From positions 17,966,475 to 18,026,474 of the forward strand of contig NC_087077.1 of assembly GCF_026151205.1 (NCBI RefSeq): a stretch of 60,000 nucleotides of DNA, in the 5' to 3' direction. A program made the translations under genes and the position numbers. Shown here piece by piece: positions 52,512-60,000 of this stretch. The notes beneath the pieces are model-generated. The model was not told where the DNA came from. It saw nothing but the letters and a program-made list of their open reading frames with translations, and ran no database searches. Position 1 is the first letter of the stretch; every line of letters starts with the position of its first letter. Source of the stretch: Bolinopsis microptera (lineage: Eukaryota; Ctenophora; Tentaculata; Lobata; Bolinopsidae).

Positions 52512-52649
52512 CGCCGTTTGTCCCGCCAGAGGAGTAGAGCAAGTATGGACTCTCAGAGCTCCGACCAGGTCTACTTGGACTCTAACCTGGAGATAACGAA
52601 CTCGCAGTTCTTTGACGAGTCTGACGACGAGTCTATGGATGATTTTCAG
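52512..52649 (+). CDS. Second coding exon of the membrane-anchored protein
   Basis: A TTTTTGTCCCCCAG acceptor and a TTTCAG/GTGAGG donor bound 46 in-frame codons. The sequence starts basic (RRLSRQRSRASM, kinase-site-like) and turns acidic (FFDESDDESMDDF), as in a cytosolic linker. Phase 0 at both ends fits exon 1. The next exon would lie beyond the LINE, outside the window or near its right end. Confidence 0.65.
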
Positions 52650-52686
52650 GTGAGGATGTAGACTGTCTAAACACACGGATATATCG

Positions 52687-52719
52687 CAGGAATTAAACAG
52701 GAATTAAACAGGAATTAAA
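52687..52719 (-). repeat. LINE 3-prime terminal 11-bp repeats
   Basis: Three perfect 11-bp units, as used at the 3-prime ends of CR1- and L2-type elements. Confidence 0.85.
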
Positions 52720-52959
52720 CAAAATTGGGTCAAACGGCAGATGCCGTGTCTGACCAATATAGGAATAGAAGGTTTAATATTCAAAACTACCCCAATGTAA
52801 CAAATAACCAAACAAGGTGGTAAAAGTAGATAGCCATGTAAAAGAATATAGCACAGATAGCACAGTCTTATGCAGAAAAAACTCAGCCAAGAGCACTCAA
52901 CAATGACAATGAAAGTATCATACAATGTCCACACACTTATCAAATACAAAACACGACAT

Positions 52960-55900
52960 TCATTCAGTATTTTTCTTCGGGAACCTCCGTTCATCGACCT
53001 TATTTAAAAACCGTCCAATGTCTCTAATAGTTGTTGAGTCGTCGAAGATTTCTCCCGGTTCTTCTCTCATTACTAACAGGTCCCTCGTTCGTTGATGCAG
53101 GTTTTTGCGTAGGTCTTCGTATAGGGGGCATTCGTAGAGGATGTGATGCTCATCTTCTATCACTGGATAGGCCCCTGGTAGCTCATAGAGAAGATCTAAC
53201 AAGTCATCGTCACTTGAGCAGCAATGTCTGCAGGCCCGATGTTTTATGTTAAACCGCTTTTTGCCGTAGCGACCAGTTTCAACGTTAAAGCGGTGGGAGC
53301 TGCTTCTGAATTGCGCGATCTTCTTTGAGCAGTTAGGTTTAAGATCAAGGGCTAGATACGTCTCTTGAGCAAACTTTCTCTTCACTAAGTTGTAGAATGA
53401 TAGTTTTCTGTTAGATGTCCTTTCTGTTTCCCATGAGTTTATAAACCACTTTTGCAAACTCTTTCTAATCTGGCTTGGTCTTAATCCTTGGTTTCTCTCT
53501 GATGCCTCGATGGTTTCTTGCATCTGCTCGAGAGTGGAGAACCAGCTCAGGTTTAGGGTCGCCTGCTCTTCGAAAGCGTGTCTAGCAAAGCAGTCACGAC
53601 CGTCTACAACCATTTGTTCAAGTCTTTCTTTGTAGTTGAACACTTGCTTTGATAGCGTGATGCCTAGTGGATGCCTGCCTGTGTCACCCCATATCGCAGC
53701 ATTGGATGTTGACTTCCTCACCCCTAAGGTCCATTTCAAAAGAGACAGATGAAAGTTCTCTAGAGGGTCCCTGGCAATGAGTGTACACATGTTTCCTGTT
53801 TCTGGTGTGGTGCCCGTGTTTGTGGGGAAGTTGCGGAACAGAGCTGTGCTTGGCAGCCACACTTGGCAACCATACGACACCACAGGTACAATAAGTGTAT
53901 CATATAGCTTGAACAGTATAGATTTCCTGATGTGGCGGGTATCAATGTAGCTTTTCAAAGAGAAATAACTTCTTAATGCTTTTTGCCTCAGCTTTTGTTG
54001 TGTTAGCTTAAGTGATCCGCTCAGAGTAAATGTAATGCCAAGGTAACAGTACTCTCTCCCGGAGGGGATCTGTTGTTCTCCCAGTTTGAACTCATGACTT
54101 TCCTTCAGATGCCTTCCTGTTGGGTTAAACACAAGGACTGAAGTTTTTCCAATGTTTACTGTCAGGCCCCATTCTGAGCAGTAGTTGTTTAGGACATCAA
54201 GCATTTGTTGAAGACTGTGTTTGTTGAGGGCTAGAAGGACAAGGTCGTCTGCCCATAGCAGATGAGTTATATCTGTATCATTTAGGACAGGGACTTTCAC
54301 TCCTTCGATGTTGTTGAGATCATGTGAAAGCTGGTGGACAAAGCATTTAAACAGTTCAGGGGACATGGGGTGTCCTTGCTCGGTACCACATAATATGTCG
54401 ATCTTCTGTGACAGCTTGTCTAGTAGCTTCACTTTGGCTGAGGAGTTTGAGTACATGAACTTAATGCACTCAAAGAATCTCCCTTGAATACCCATTTTCC
54501 ACAACTTGTATAGGAGTGCCTCACGACAGATGGAATCAAACGCTTTGGCATAATCGACAAAGCATGTGTATAGCCTTTGGCGTTTCTTGGTGACATACTT
54601 TTCCACGCAGGTTGAAAGTGTGAAAATGTGGTCTGCTGTCTGTGCGTCTTTACAGAAACCTAGTTGGTTGGCTGTATCAGGATCACATTGATCACGGAAT
54701 GATATCAATCTTTTCAGCAATATGCTTGCAAAGAGCTTTCCGAGATTGCTCGCTACAGCGATGGCTCTGTAGTTGTTTGGATCATAGATATCACCTTTTT
54801 TGTGTAGTGGTGTAACTACTGATGAAGTCCATGGGTAAATTGATAGGCTTAGGCAGTGGTTGAAGAGGTTGAGGACTGCTTTGAGCATGGATCGTGTTGA
54901 GGCTTTGAAGAATTCATTAGAAATTAGATCTTCGGAAACTGCCTTTCCTTTTTTAGTGGCCTTAATGCAAGCACACAGCTCTTCCATCTTTATATCTTGA
55001 TCCAAAAGCTTGGTCAGGTCGTCACAAATGTTGTTTTTCTGCATCTTTGACTGTAGCTCTGCGATCTTAGAGTCTTTGATGTTCTTTTTGCCGTAAAGTT
55101 CACTGAAGAACTTGCAAAAGTTGATCATATCGAAGGCATCAAGACTGGTTGCAGGCGATTTTGTATTTTTAAGAGCTTTGAAGGATTTCCAGCAGATGTT
55201 GTTCCCTGTTTCTATGTCCTTGCAAAGCTTCTCAAAGAATTCTGATCGCTTATGTCTGATCATCTTTCTATATTGTCGCCGTGTGTCGTAATAAGAGTCC
55301 CTGAGGAGCTTGTCCAATGGGGATCTTCCATACTTTTTTGCTAGAATGTTGAGTGTCCTCTTAAGACGGATACATTCACTGTCAAACCATGCCATTTTTG
55401 GCTTCATTCGACTCTTCTTTTTGGTGCTACCATATTTATTATGTCTCGGCCCTTTCTGACGACTTGAGGCGTTTTTTCGGGGCATCACTTGTTCAGCAAC
55501 CTGATGATACAGCTCAACAATTTGGTTGTTAAGGTTAAGAACGTCTTGAGGGGTTTTGCATGAACTTGTAGCCAGAGTTTCCGTCTTTTCCTTTATACTA
55601 GGGTCACCCATAGCTAGCAAGAATTTGAGCTCAGCATTATCCTCACATGGCCATTTGTACTTCCTGGGCGCGTCCTCGAGGTCACGCAGTATTTCTTCTG
55701 AAAGGGTTATGTTGTGTCTCAGGCTAAGTGTTGTGACAGAGGGTTTGTGATCGGAGAATTTGTTCAAATCAAGGACTCTAAAACTCTTAACGATCGCTTT
55801 TATGTCAGCTCCTACAGCAACATAGTCTACAACGCTAGCTCCGCCATAATTCACCGATGTGAATTCCCCTAAGGAATCGCCAAGTACGCTGCCGTTTAGG

Positions 55901-56610
55901 ATGGTTAGATTTGCACAGGCCAGAAAGTCAAGGAGTAACTTTCCTCTAGGATTAACCATCTGGTCCTTGCTAGAACGATCATTGAGACAGGGGTGGCTGC
56001 GTTGGCTAAATGGGTTTGCAGCAGATAATGCTTCAGTATCTTCCTCGATGGTGTTGTTCAAGGTTGCGGTCCTTGCATTGAAATCACCTGCTAGTATCAC
56101 CTTCCTACCGTTTTGAATACTATTCATGGTGAAGTCAAGTAAGTTGTCTAGAGTTGAAGCATCGTCATCGGATGTACTTTTGCTTGATTTCAATCTCTTC
56201 TTGTAGGAAGAGTGCTCAGGTGAGTCGTATAAGTTGATGATAACTAGTTCATCGACAGCACTCTCACTTCCTAGTTTTATCCTTACTGATTGGATGTCAC
56301 TACAATTGGATGTTATTTCTTTGATATCCTTGGCAATAGACCTGTGGACACCAATGCAAAGTCCTCCTGAGCGACTGTTTGGTCTGTTGGCATTAAAACA
56401 TTTGTAGTCTGGAACAAATATTTTACTCTTGGTTTCCTGAAGACAGAAAATGGGACAAGAAGTGACAATGGCAGCAAATTCAGTATCATCAATTTTCCTG
56501 CCTTCTTTCCCGTTTGAAGCATCGTGTATGTTCCACGAAAGGATTTTCAATGTCTCCCTGTTGTGGGAAGGCAATCTGATCAGGACATCAGTTGTTTTGG
56601 GACTATCCAT
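52960..56610 (-). CDS. LINE ORF2: endonuclease and reverse transcriptase
   Basis: The frame is intact. The likely start is the ATG at 56610, which overlaps the ORF1 stop, giving 1216 residues; an in-frame ATG at 56751 lies inside ORF1. The APE endonuclease covers about residues 20-300: LSWNIHDAS, a Glu in LQETKS, GDFNAR at about 175 and SDHKPS at about 285. The reverse transcriptase follows: FVDYAKAFDS at about 684, GHPMSPELF, and LWADDLVLL with the catalytic Asp pair at about 785. The C-terminus has a CRHC...H...C zinc-finger-like segment at about 1127-1170. All key residues are present, so it could encode an active enzyme that nicks and copies at the target. Confidence 0.95.
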   Translation of the reverse strand: MDSPKTTDVLIRLPSHNRETLKILSWNIHDASNGKEGRKIDDTEFAAIVTSCPIFCLQETKSKIFVPDYKCFNANRPNSRSGGLCIGVHRSIAKDIKEITSNCSDIQSVRIKLGSESAVDELVIINLYDSPEHSSYKKRLKSSKSTSDDDASTLDNLLDFTMNSIQNGRKVILAGDFNARTATLNNTIEEDTEALSAANPFSQRSHPCLNDRSSKDQMVNPRGKLLLDFLACANLTILNGSVLGDSLGEFTSVNYGGASVVDYVAVGADIKAIVKSFRVLDLNKFSDHKPSVTTLSLRHNITLSEEILRDLEDAPRKYKWPCEDNAELKFLLAMGDPSIKEKTETLATSSCKTPQDVLNLNNQIVELYHQVAEQVMPRKNASSRQKGPRHNKYGSTKKKSRMKPKMAWFDSECIRLKRTLNILAKKYGRSPLDKLLRDSYYDTRRQYRKMIRHKRSEFFEKLCKDIETGNNICWKSFKALKNTKSPATSLDAFDMINFCKFFSELYGKKNIKDSKIAELQSKMQKNNICDDLTKLLDQDIKMEELCACIKATKKGKAVSEDLISNEFFKASTRSMLKAVLNLFNHCLSLSIYPWTSSVVTPLHKKGDIYDPNNYRAIAVASNLGKLFASILLKRLISFRDQCDPDTANQLGFCKDAQTADHIFTLSTCVEKYVTKKRQRLYTCFVDYAKAFDSICREALLYKLWKMGIQGRFFECIKFMYSNSSAKVKLLDKLSQKIDILCGTEQGHPMSPELFKCFVHQLSHDLNNIEGVKVPVLNDTDITHLLWADDLVLLALNKHSLQQMLDVLNNYCSEWGLTVNIGKTSVLVFNPTGRHLKESHEFKLGEQQIPSGREYCYLGITFTLSGSLKLTQQKLRQKALRSYFSLKSYIDTRHIRKSILFKLYDTLIVPVVSYGCQVWLPSTALFRNFPTNTGTTPETGNMCTLIARDPLENFHLSLLKWTLGVRKSTSNAAIWGDTGRHPLGITLSKQVFNYKERLEQMVVDGRDCFARHAFEEQATLNLSWFSTLEQMQETIEASERNQGLRPSQIRKSLQKWFINSWETERTSNRKLSFYNLVKRKFAQETYLALDLKPNCSKKIAQFRSSSHRFNVETGRYGKKRFNIKHRACRHCCSSDDDLLDLLYELPGAYPVIEDEHHILYECPLYEDLRKNLHQRTRDLLVMREEPGEIFDDSTTIRDIGRFLNKVDERRFPKKNTE

Positions 56611-58290
56611 TATGGTTTTTCTTCTGTTGAGGTTTGATTGAGTTTTTAGTCCCTCTTGATAGCTCAATGTCGAGAGATCTAAATAGCCCGTCACGGAGAT
56701 GAAGCCACAATTTCCGAGCCCCTCGTTCATCGAGACCCAACAAGACTCCATGTGGTCCTACGCTGCGCTGGATGAATCCTCCGAGATTGTCATTGTTTTG
56801 CGTGCATATTTTTATGTCTAGGCTAGCATTATTCTTGGATTTGACGTATTCGCTTAGTTCAGAGTTTATCTGTCTTATGGTACTGCTGACTTGTGGATAG
56901 CCGGGGAGTGGAATAATCTGCGAAACACATATCTTTGCTGAGGTTGCTTTTGTTAGGTCATCCAAGATTTTCTTCATACCATCTAGTATCGTGTTTCCTG
57001 GCGTATTCATCAGAACATCAAGTTGCCCTAGATGGATATAAATGGCTTCAGGGTTGATTTCTGAGACTTTTTTGACTAAGTTTTGGTCCCTGCTAGCTGA
57101 TACGGCAGTATCATATTCTATCCTCTTGACATCAAAACGTTTCGTGAATCTTGATTCGTCGAAGGTATTGAAGTGTGCGTCGTGAATGACTAAACATTTC
57201 CGGGTGTGCCAATGTTGTTTATTGAAGTTGTCACGACGGTACGTTTCACGGTTAACAGGGGTGCCATCACTGTTATTTTTGCTTTGTTTATTGGCACCAG
57301 CAGTTGTCGTGCTTTTAGTGGTTCCCTCGGACAAAAAGGTGACTGGGTCTTCAGCCTTTTGACTCGGCATATTCTCTTTCTTTCCTTTGTGTGGTGCCGT
57401 GCGTTTTTTGTCGTTTGGTCTTGTAAGGGGGTCCTCGGGGGTTTTGTTGGCGGCATCGTTTTGGTGTTTCGGTTCAAAACTATTAGCGCGAGGTTTGTTA
57501 GCAGACTGGATGTTACCTTCTTGACCTGCTGTGTTGATTTTAGGCAGATCTTTGAAACACGCTGTAATCTCTCGGCTGATAAGTTCAAACCCTTCTCGTT
57601 GTCCTTGGAGAATCTTGTCTCCTAAATCATTCGTAGCGCGTCTATTGAAATTTTCCAAATGACTTAGAATCGCACATTTTTCGTCGACTCCATCATATTG
57701 GTTGGGATAATTGACCCCGTTCGAATGAATTCCGGGTACACTCTTCATCCCCATGATATCGGATTTGAGTTTGCTGAGTTCTTCGCTGTGTCTAGCCTGT
57801 ATTATGCGTATCTCGTTGGATTGGTTCGGCTCGTTGTTTTTCATTCTTGCGAGCTCGCTTTTTAAGTAGTTAACCTCCTTGGCTGAATCAGCTATCTGTT
57901 TTTCAAGTTCAAGGGTCTTGGATCGAAAAACCTTTTCTGCCGTTGCTCTGTGAGCTTGGTCTTGGATACGTTTCCGTTCTTTTTCTCCTTCTATCATTCT
58001 GTCCATGATATTGTCGATAGAGTTTTGCTGAATATTTAGGGTATCAAATATTGTTTTGTTTTTGTTGACCAGCGTGGCTAGAGTTTTCGAGCTGGTTAGT
58101 GGGGCGCTGGAGTTGAGTTGACTGGCTAAGGAGGACAGAACTGAATCTTGGTTTGCTAGCTTTTCTTGGAATTCTAGTAAGTTCTGCTCAAGGAGTCGTA
58201 TTGAGTTTTCTATCGATTCGTGAGTGCTGCAAGGGACCTTAATTTTGCCGGGGGTTAAGATCTGTCTTGCTTTCCTCGTCTTCTTAACTT
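56603..58290 (-). CDS. LINE ORF1, C-terminal part with SGNH-like domain
   Basis: An ATG at 58006 begins 467 codons, but the frame is open to beyond 58290, so the real protein is longer. A coiled-coil-like stretch (LELEKQIADSAKEVNYLKSEL) is followed by a basic, Lys/Thr-rich linker. Then comes an SGNH-hydrolase-like domain (about residues 271-443 of the 467) with CLVIHDAHFNTFD, IYIHLGQLDV, VSQIIPLPG and a closing LWLHLRDGL. The usual catalytic Ser position reads Ala (HDA), so esterase activity is doubtful. Such ORF1 proteins bind element RNA in the retrotransposition particle. It ends in TAG overlapping the ORF2 start by 8 nt. Confidence 0.85.
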
Positions 58291-58296
58291 TGACCT

Positions 58297-59031
58297 TTAC
58301 TTTCTTTTCTGTATTCTGCGTCTTGCCCTGTGCACTGTTACTGGAGCTGTTGTTCGAGTTACAGCTTTTGTAGCCCTTTCTGCTAGAGGCATTGCTGAGT
58401 TCAGAAGATATTGACTCAGAGTCAGTCTCAGAGTTAATGAGATCTGGAGGATTTGCCTTTTTTTGTTGTCAATCACAAGGTTAAAAAACGCTTTAATTGC
58501 AGTTTGACTTCGCTCGTTTGTTTTCTGACTGGTTAGGCCACAAAGGTCTATCCACTTGTTGAGATTCTTAGACGAGGCACTGTTAAGAATCTTGTCGCAG
58601 GTATCTCTCGAGAAAAATCGCAGTTGTTTTTCAACAATGGTGGTGTCGTCTTGTTTATCTTGTGAGTCGGGCAGACTTCCGTTGTCACCCTCACAATGAA
58701 GTTGTTCAGGGGCGGGGACGTTGCTTGCTAAACCAGTTATCCCTTGTACTGCGTCAGTTAGGGGACTACAGTGGGTGTTTTCAGGAGCTGGTTGGAGAAC
58801 AATTGGCGTCCTGTGTCGTTTGCGTTGCAGTTGTACTAGTAAGTGAAAATCTAGTTCATCCTCGAGGGGTTTTTCTATAGCCAGGCTAATGCTCATATCC
58901 CTTCTGGTCTTTTCTAGGACGGATAAGGCTGTAAGGTTGCCTAGGCATAGGTCAAAGACATCCATCAGGTCGTTGTTGAATCTCTTTGGTATGATGTTAA
59001 CTGCACGTTCTCGGCCTAAATGGAGTAACAC
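58297..59031 (-). CDS. LINE ORF1, middle part (frame-shifted)
   Basis: This frame continues ORF1 upstream but is displaced from the C-terminal frame. The protein-like part ends at an A7 run at 58458-58464, where the other frame continues with a Ser-rich linker. The residues after the run in this frame are a shadow. The section has no named domain. It overlaps the upstream ORF by 16 nt. Confidence 0.6.
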   Translation of the reverse strand: MLLHLGRERAVNIIPKRFNNDLMDVFDLCLGNLTALSVLEKTRRDMSISLAIEKPLEDELDFHLLVQLQRKRHRTPIVLQPAPENTHCSPLTDAVQGITGLASNVPAPEQLHCEGDNGSLPDSQDKQDDTTIVEKQLRFFSRDTCDKILNSASSKNLNKWIDLCGLTSQKTNERSQTAIKAFFNLVIDNKKRQILQISLTLRLTLSQYLLNSAMPLAERATKAVTRTTAPVTVHRARRRIQKRK

Positions 59032-59627
59032 TCTAGTGCATCAGTGACTTCTTCGTCTCCCTGTAGTGTGATAGGAACCTTGTCGCTCCTTCCAAGTAGA
59101 CTAGTAACTCTGAGCGAGTTAAAGGCAGTGGAGGGCGATTCCAGGTTTGTGTCGTGGTAATGACGATTGAGTTTAACCAGCAATTTTGACAGAATATCTG
59201 CCTTATCATCATTTTCAATAGCCTCTATGTCTGACAGGTTCCAGGTTAAGCTGATGCATTTGCTGTGGGCTTCTTGCTCAAGGAGGTGTACTTCAGACGC
59301 GAATAATCTGGTTGATTGGTATTTCTCATTGAGAGCATTTTCAAGAGCGGCGACAAGATTGACTGGCGTGACGATCTCATCATCTTTAAGGAAATCTTGT
59401 TTAATATGGATCAGCGTGTTCCTACCTGGAGAGCAGTCATGGTACCCTTCGTCGTCAATTCTGATACACTCGAGTTTGCGGGGTGACTCAAAGAGGTCCT
59501 GTGAGTCAGCTGCGGATTCAGAGAGGTACTGTCTTTTAACGGGCGTGTCACTTGCAAACTCATACTCAGTCTGTGCTCTGAGCTTCCTTTTCAAAATCGC
59601 AGAAGGTTGCTCATGACATACTATCAC
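59016..59627 (-). CDS. LINE ORF1, N-terminal part (frame-shifted)
   Basis: 203 codons from a GTG at 59627 (no ATG in the frame), with acidic and Ser-rich stretches and no recognised domain. It ends at 59016 in a third frame, where the downstream ORF takes over. It is either ORF1 with a second frameshift or a separate upstream ORF. Confidence 0.55.
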   Translation of the reverse strand: MIVCHEQPSAILKRKLRAQTEYEFASDTPVKRQYLSESAADSQDLFESPRKLECIRIDDEGYHDCSPGRNTLIHIKQDFLKDDEIVTPVNLVAALENALNEKYQSTRLFASEVHLLEQEAHSKCISLTWNLSDIEAIENDDKADILSKLLVKLNRHYHDTNLESPSTAFNSLRVTSLLGRSDKVPITLQGDEEVTDALECYSI

Positions 59628-59640
59628 TCAGAGTGATCAC

Positions 59641-60000
59641 GCTGGGAGCAATAATATATATTTGAACCCGTGATTGTCTAGCCAGACCCAAATTCAAGTT
59701 TCCACAGATTGTTCTACTGCATTTGTTGACTTTTAATTCATTAATTCTTACCCGAGTAAGTTTATCCATTATATAATTATATGCATTATGGTAGTCTTCT
59801 GAATGTTAAATTGCATTACCAATTTTGGATCATGTGTAAGTTTAGGTCTTGGGTATTGATTGGTTGCAGATTGAGGTTGCAAAAATGCAATATAAATCAC
59901 AACTTAGGTACAGAAAATATGTAGACTCGCTAAAGATCTTTTAGTAAGTTTAAAGTCTTGTGTAATTGTTCAAGCTGTACTGTACGATCTTGGCTACATT
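59641..60000. other. No gene recognised; possible LINE 5-prime end or host intron
   Basis: AT-rich sequence without a clear ORF. The 5-prime boundary of the LINE could lie here or beyond the window. Confidence 0.35.

Larger units (their letters stand above)
52687..59640 (-). mobile_element. Non-LTR retrotransposon (LINE, CR1/L2-like) in antisense orientation
   Basis: It has an ORF1 region, an ORF2 with APE-type endonuclease and reverse transcriptase, a 3-prime untranslated region of about 250 bp, and a 3-prime end of three CAGGAATTAAA units (plus-strand reading, 52687-52719) instead of poly(A). This layout fits CR1/L2-type LINEs. The 5-prime end lies beyond 59627 and is not defined. It starts 38 bp downstream of the donor of the second exon of the plus-strand gene. 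Confidence 0.9.

Noticed and set aside
52704-52994. 96-codon Cys- and Leu-rich frame after ORF2
   Set aside because: It lies in the LINE 3-prime untranslated region and overlaps the ORF2 stop; no motif is seen.

Overview
This is nuclear DNA from an invertebrate animal. The evidence is spliced genes with GT/AG introns and phase-matched domain exons, extracellular modules typical of Metazoa (LDLa, TSP1, SRCR, a rhodopsin-type 7TM), interstitial TTAGGG-type repeats, and a dense mix of animal transposable elements. The base composition is AT-rich. I cannot name the species; a cnidarian, sponge, tunicate or similar marine invertebrate would all fit. There is no prokaryotic gene organisation.

Layout. 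(1) 1-1630: a P2X7-intracellular-domain ORF on + beside a divergent minus-strand fragment of a transposon-type protein. (2) 1634-18828, minus strand: one large gene that I assembled from eight exons. It encodes a predicted 1491-residue receptor: signal peptide, LDLa, LDLa, TSP1, SRCR, a cysteine-rich ectodomain with further LDLa repeats, and a leucine-rich-repeat-receptor-like 7TM domain. All exon phases match and the summed length is an exact multiple of three. Its introns hold nested elements: a Mutator-like (MULE) transposon at 7140-10036 with a TA-flanked element inside it, a TTAA-flanked element at 13470-17049 carrying a second P2X7-domain ORF, and a TA-type element ending 12 bp from a splice donor. 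(3) 19-41 kb: no host gene recognised. This is a transposon graveyard with a second MULE (33470-35275) nested in a TA-flanked element, a second TTAA-flanked element (26915-29515), LINE and SINE fragments, palindromes, satellites and a recurrent family with CACGTG cores and TTAGGG-like interiors. (4) 42142-46142: an LTR retrotransposon with two LTRs, a 4-bp target duplication, a primer-binding site and a gag gene, but no pol. (5) 46.7-52.2 kb: quiet non-coding DNA with simple repeats. (6) 52237-52649, plus strand: the first two coding exons of an unrecognised membrane-anchored protein gene. (7) 52687 to at least 59627: a nearly complete non-LTR retrotransposon (APE endonuclease plus reverse transcriptase, SGNH-like ORF1) inserted antisense in that gene's intron.

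The most unusual items are the domain combination of the receptor, the repeated association of P2X7-type intracellular domains with mobile DNA, and two MULEs whose long inverted ends are built of different short tandem repeats while their transposase remnants are homologous. Everything here was read by eye; no database search was run.
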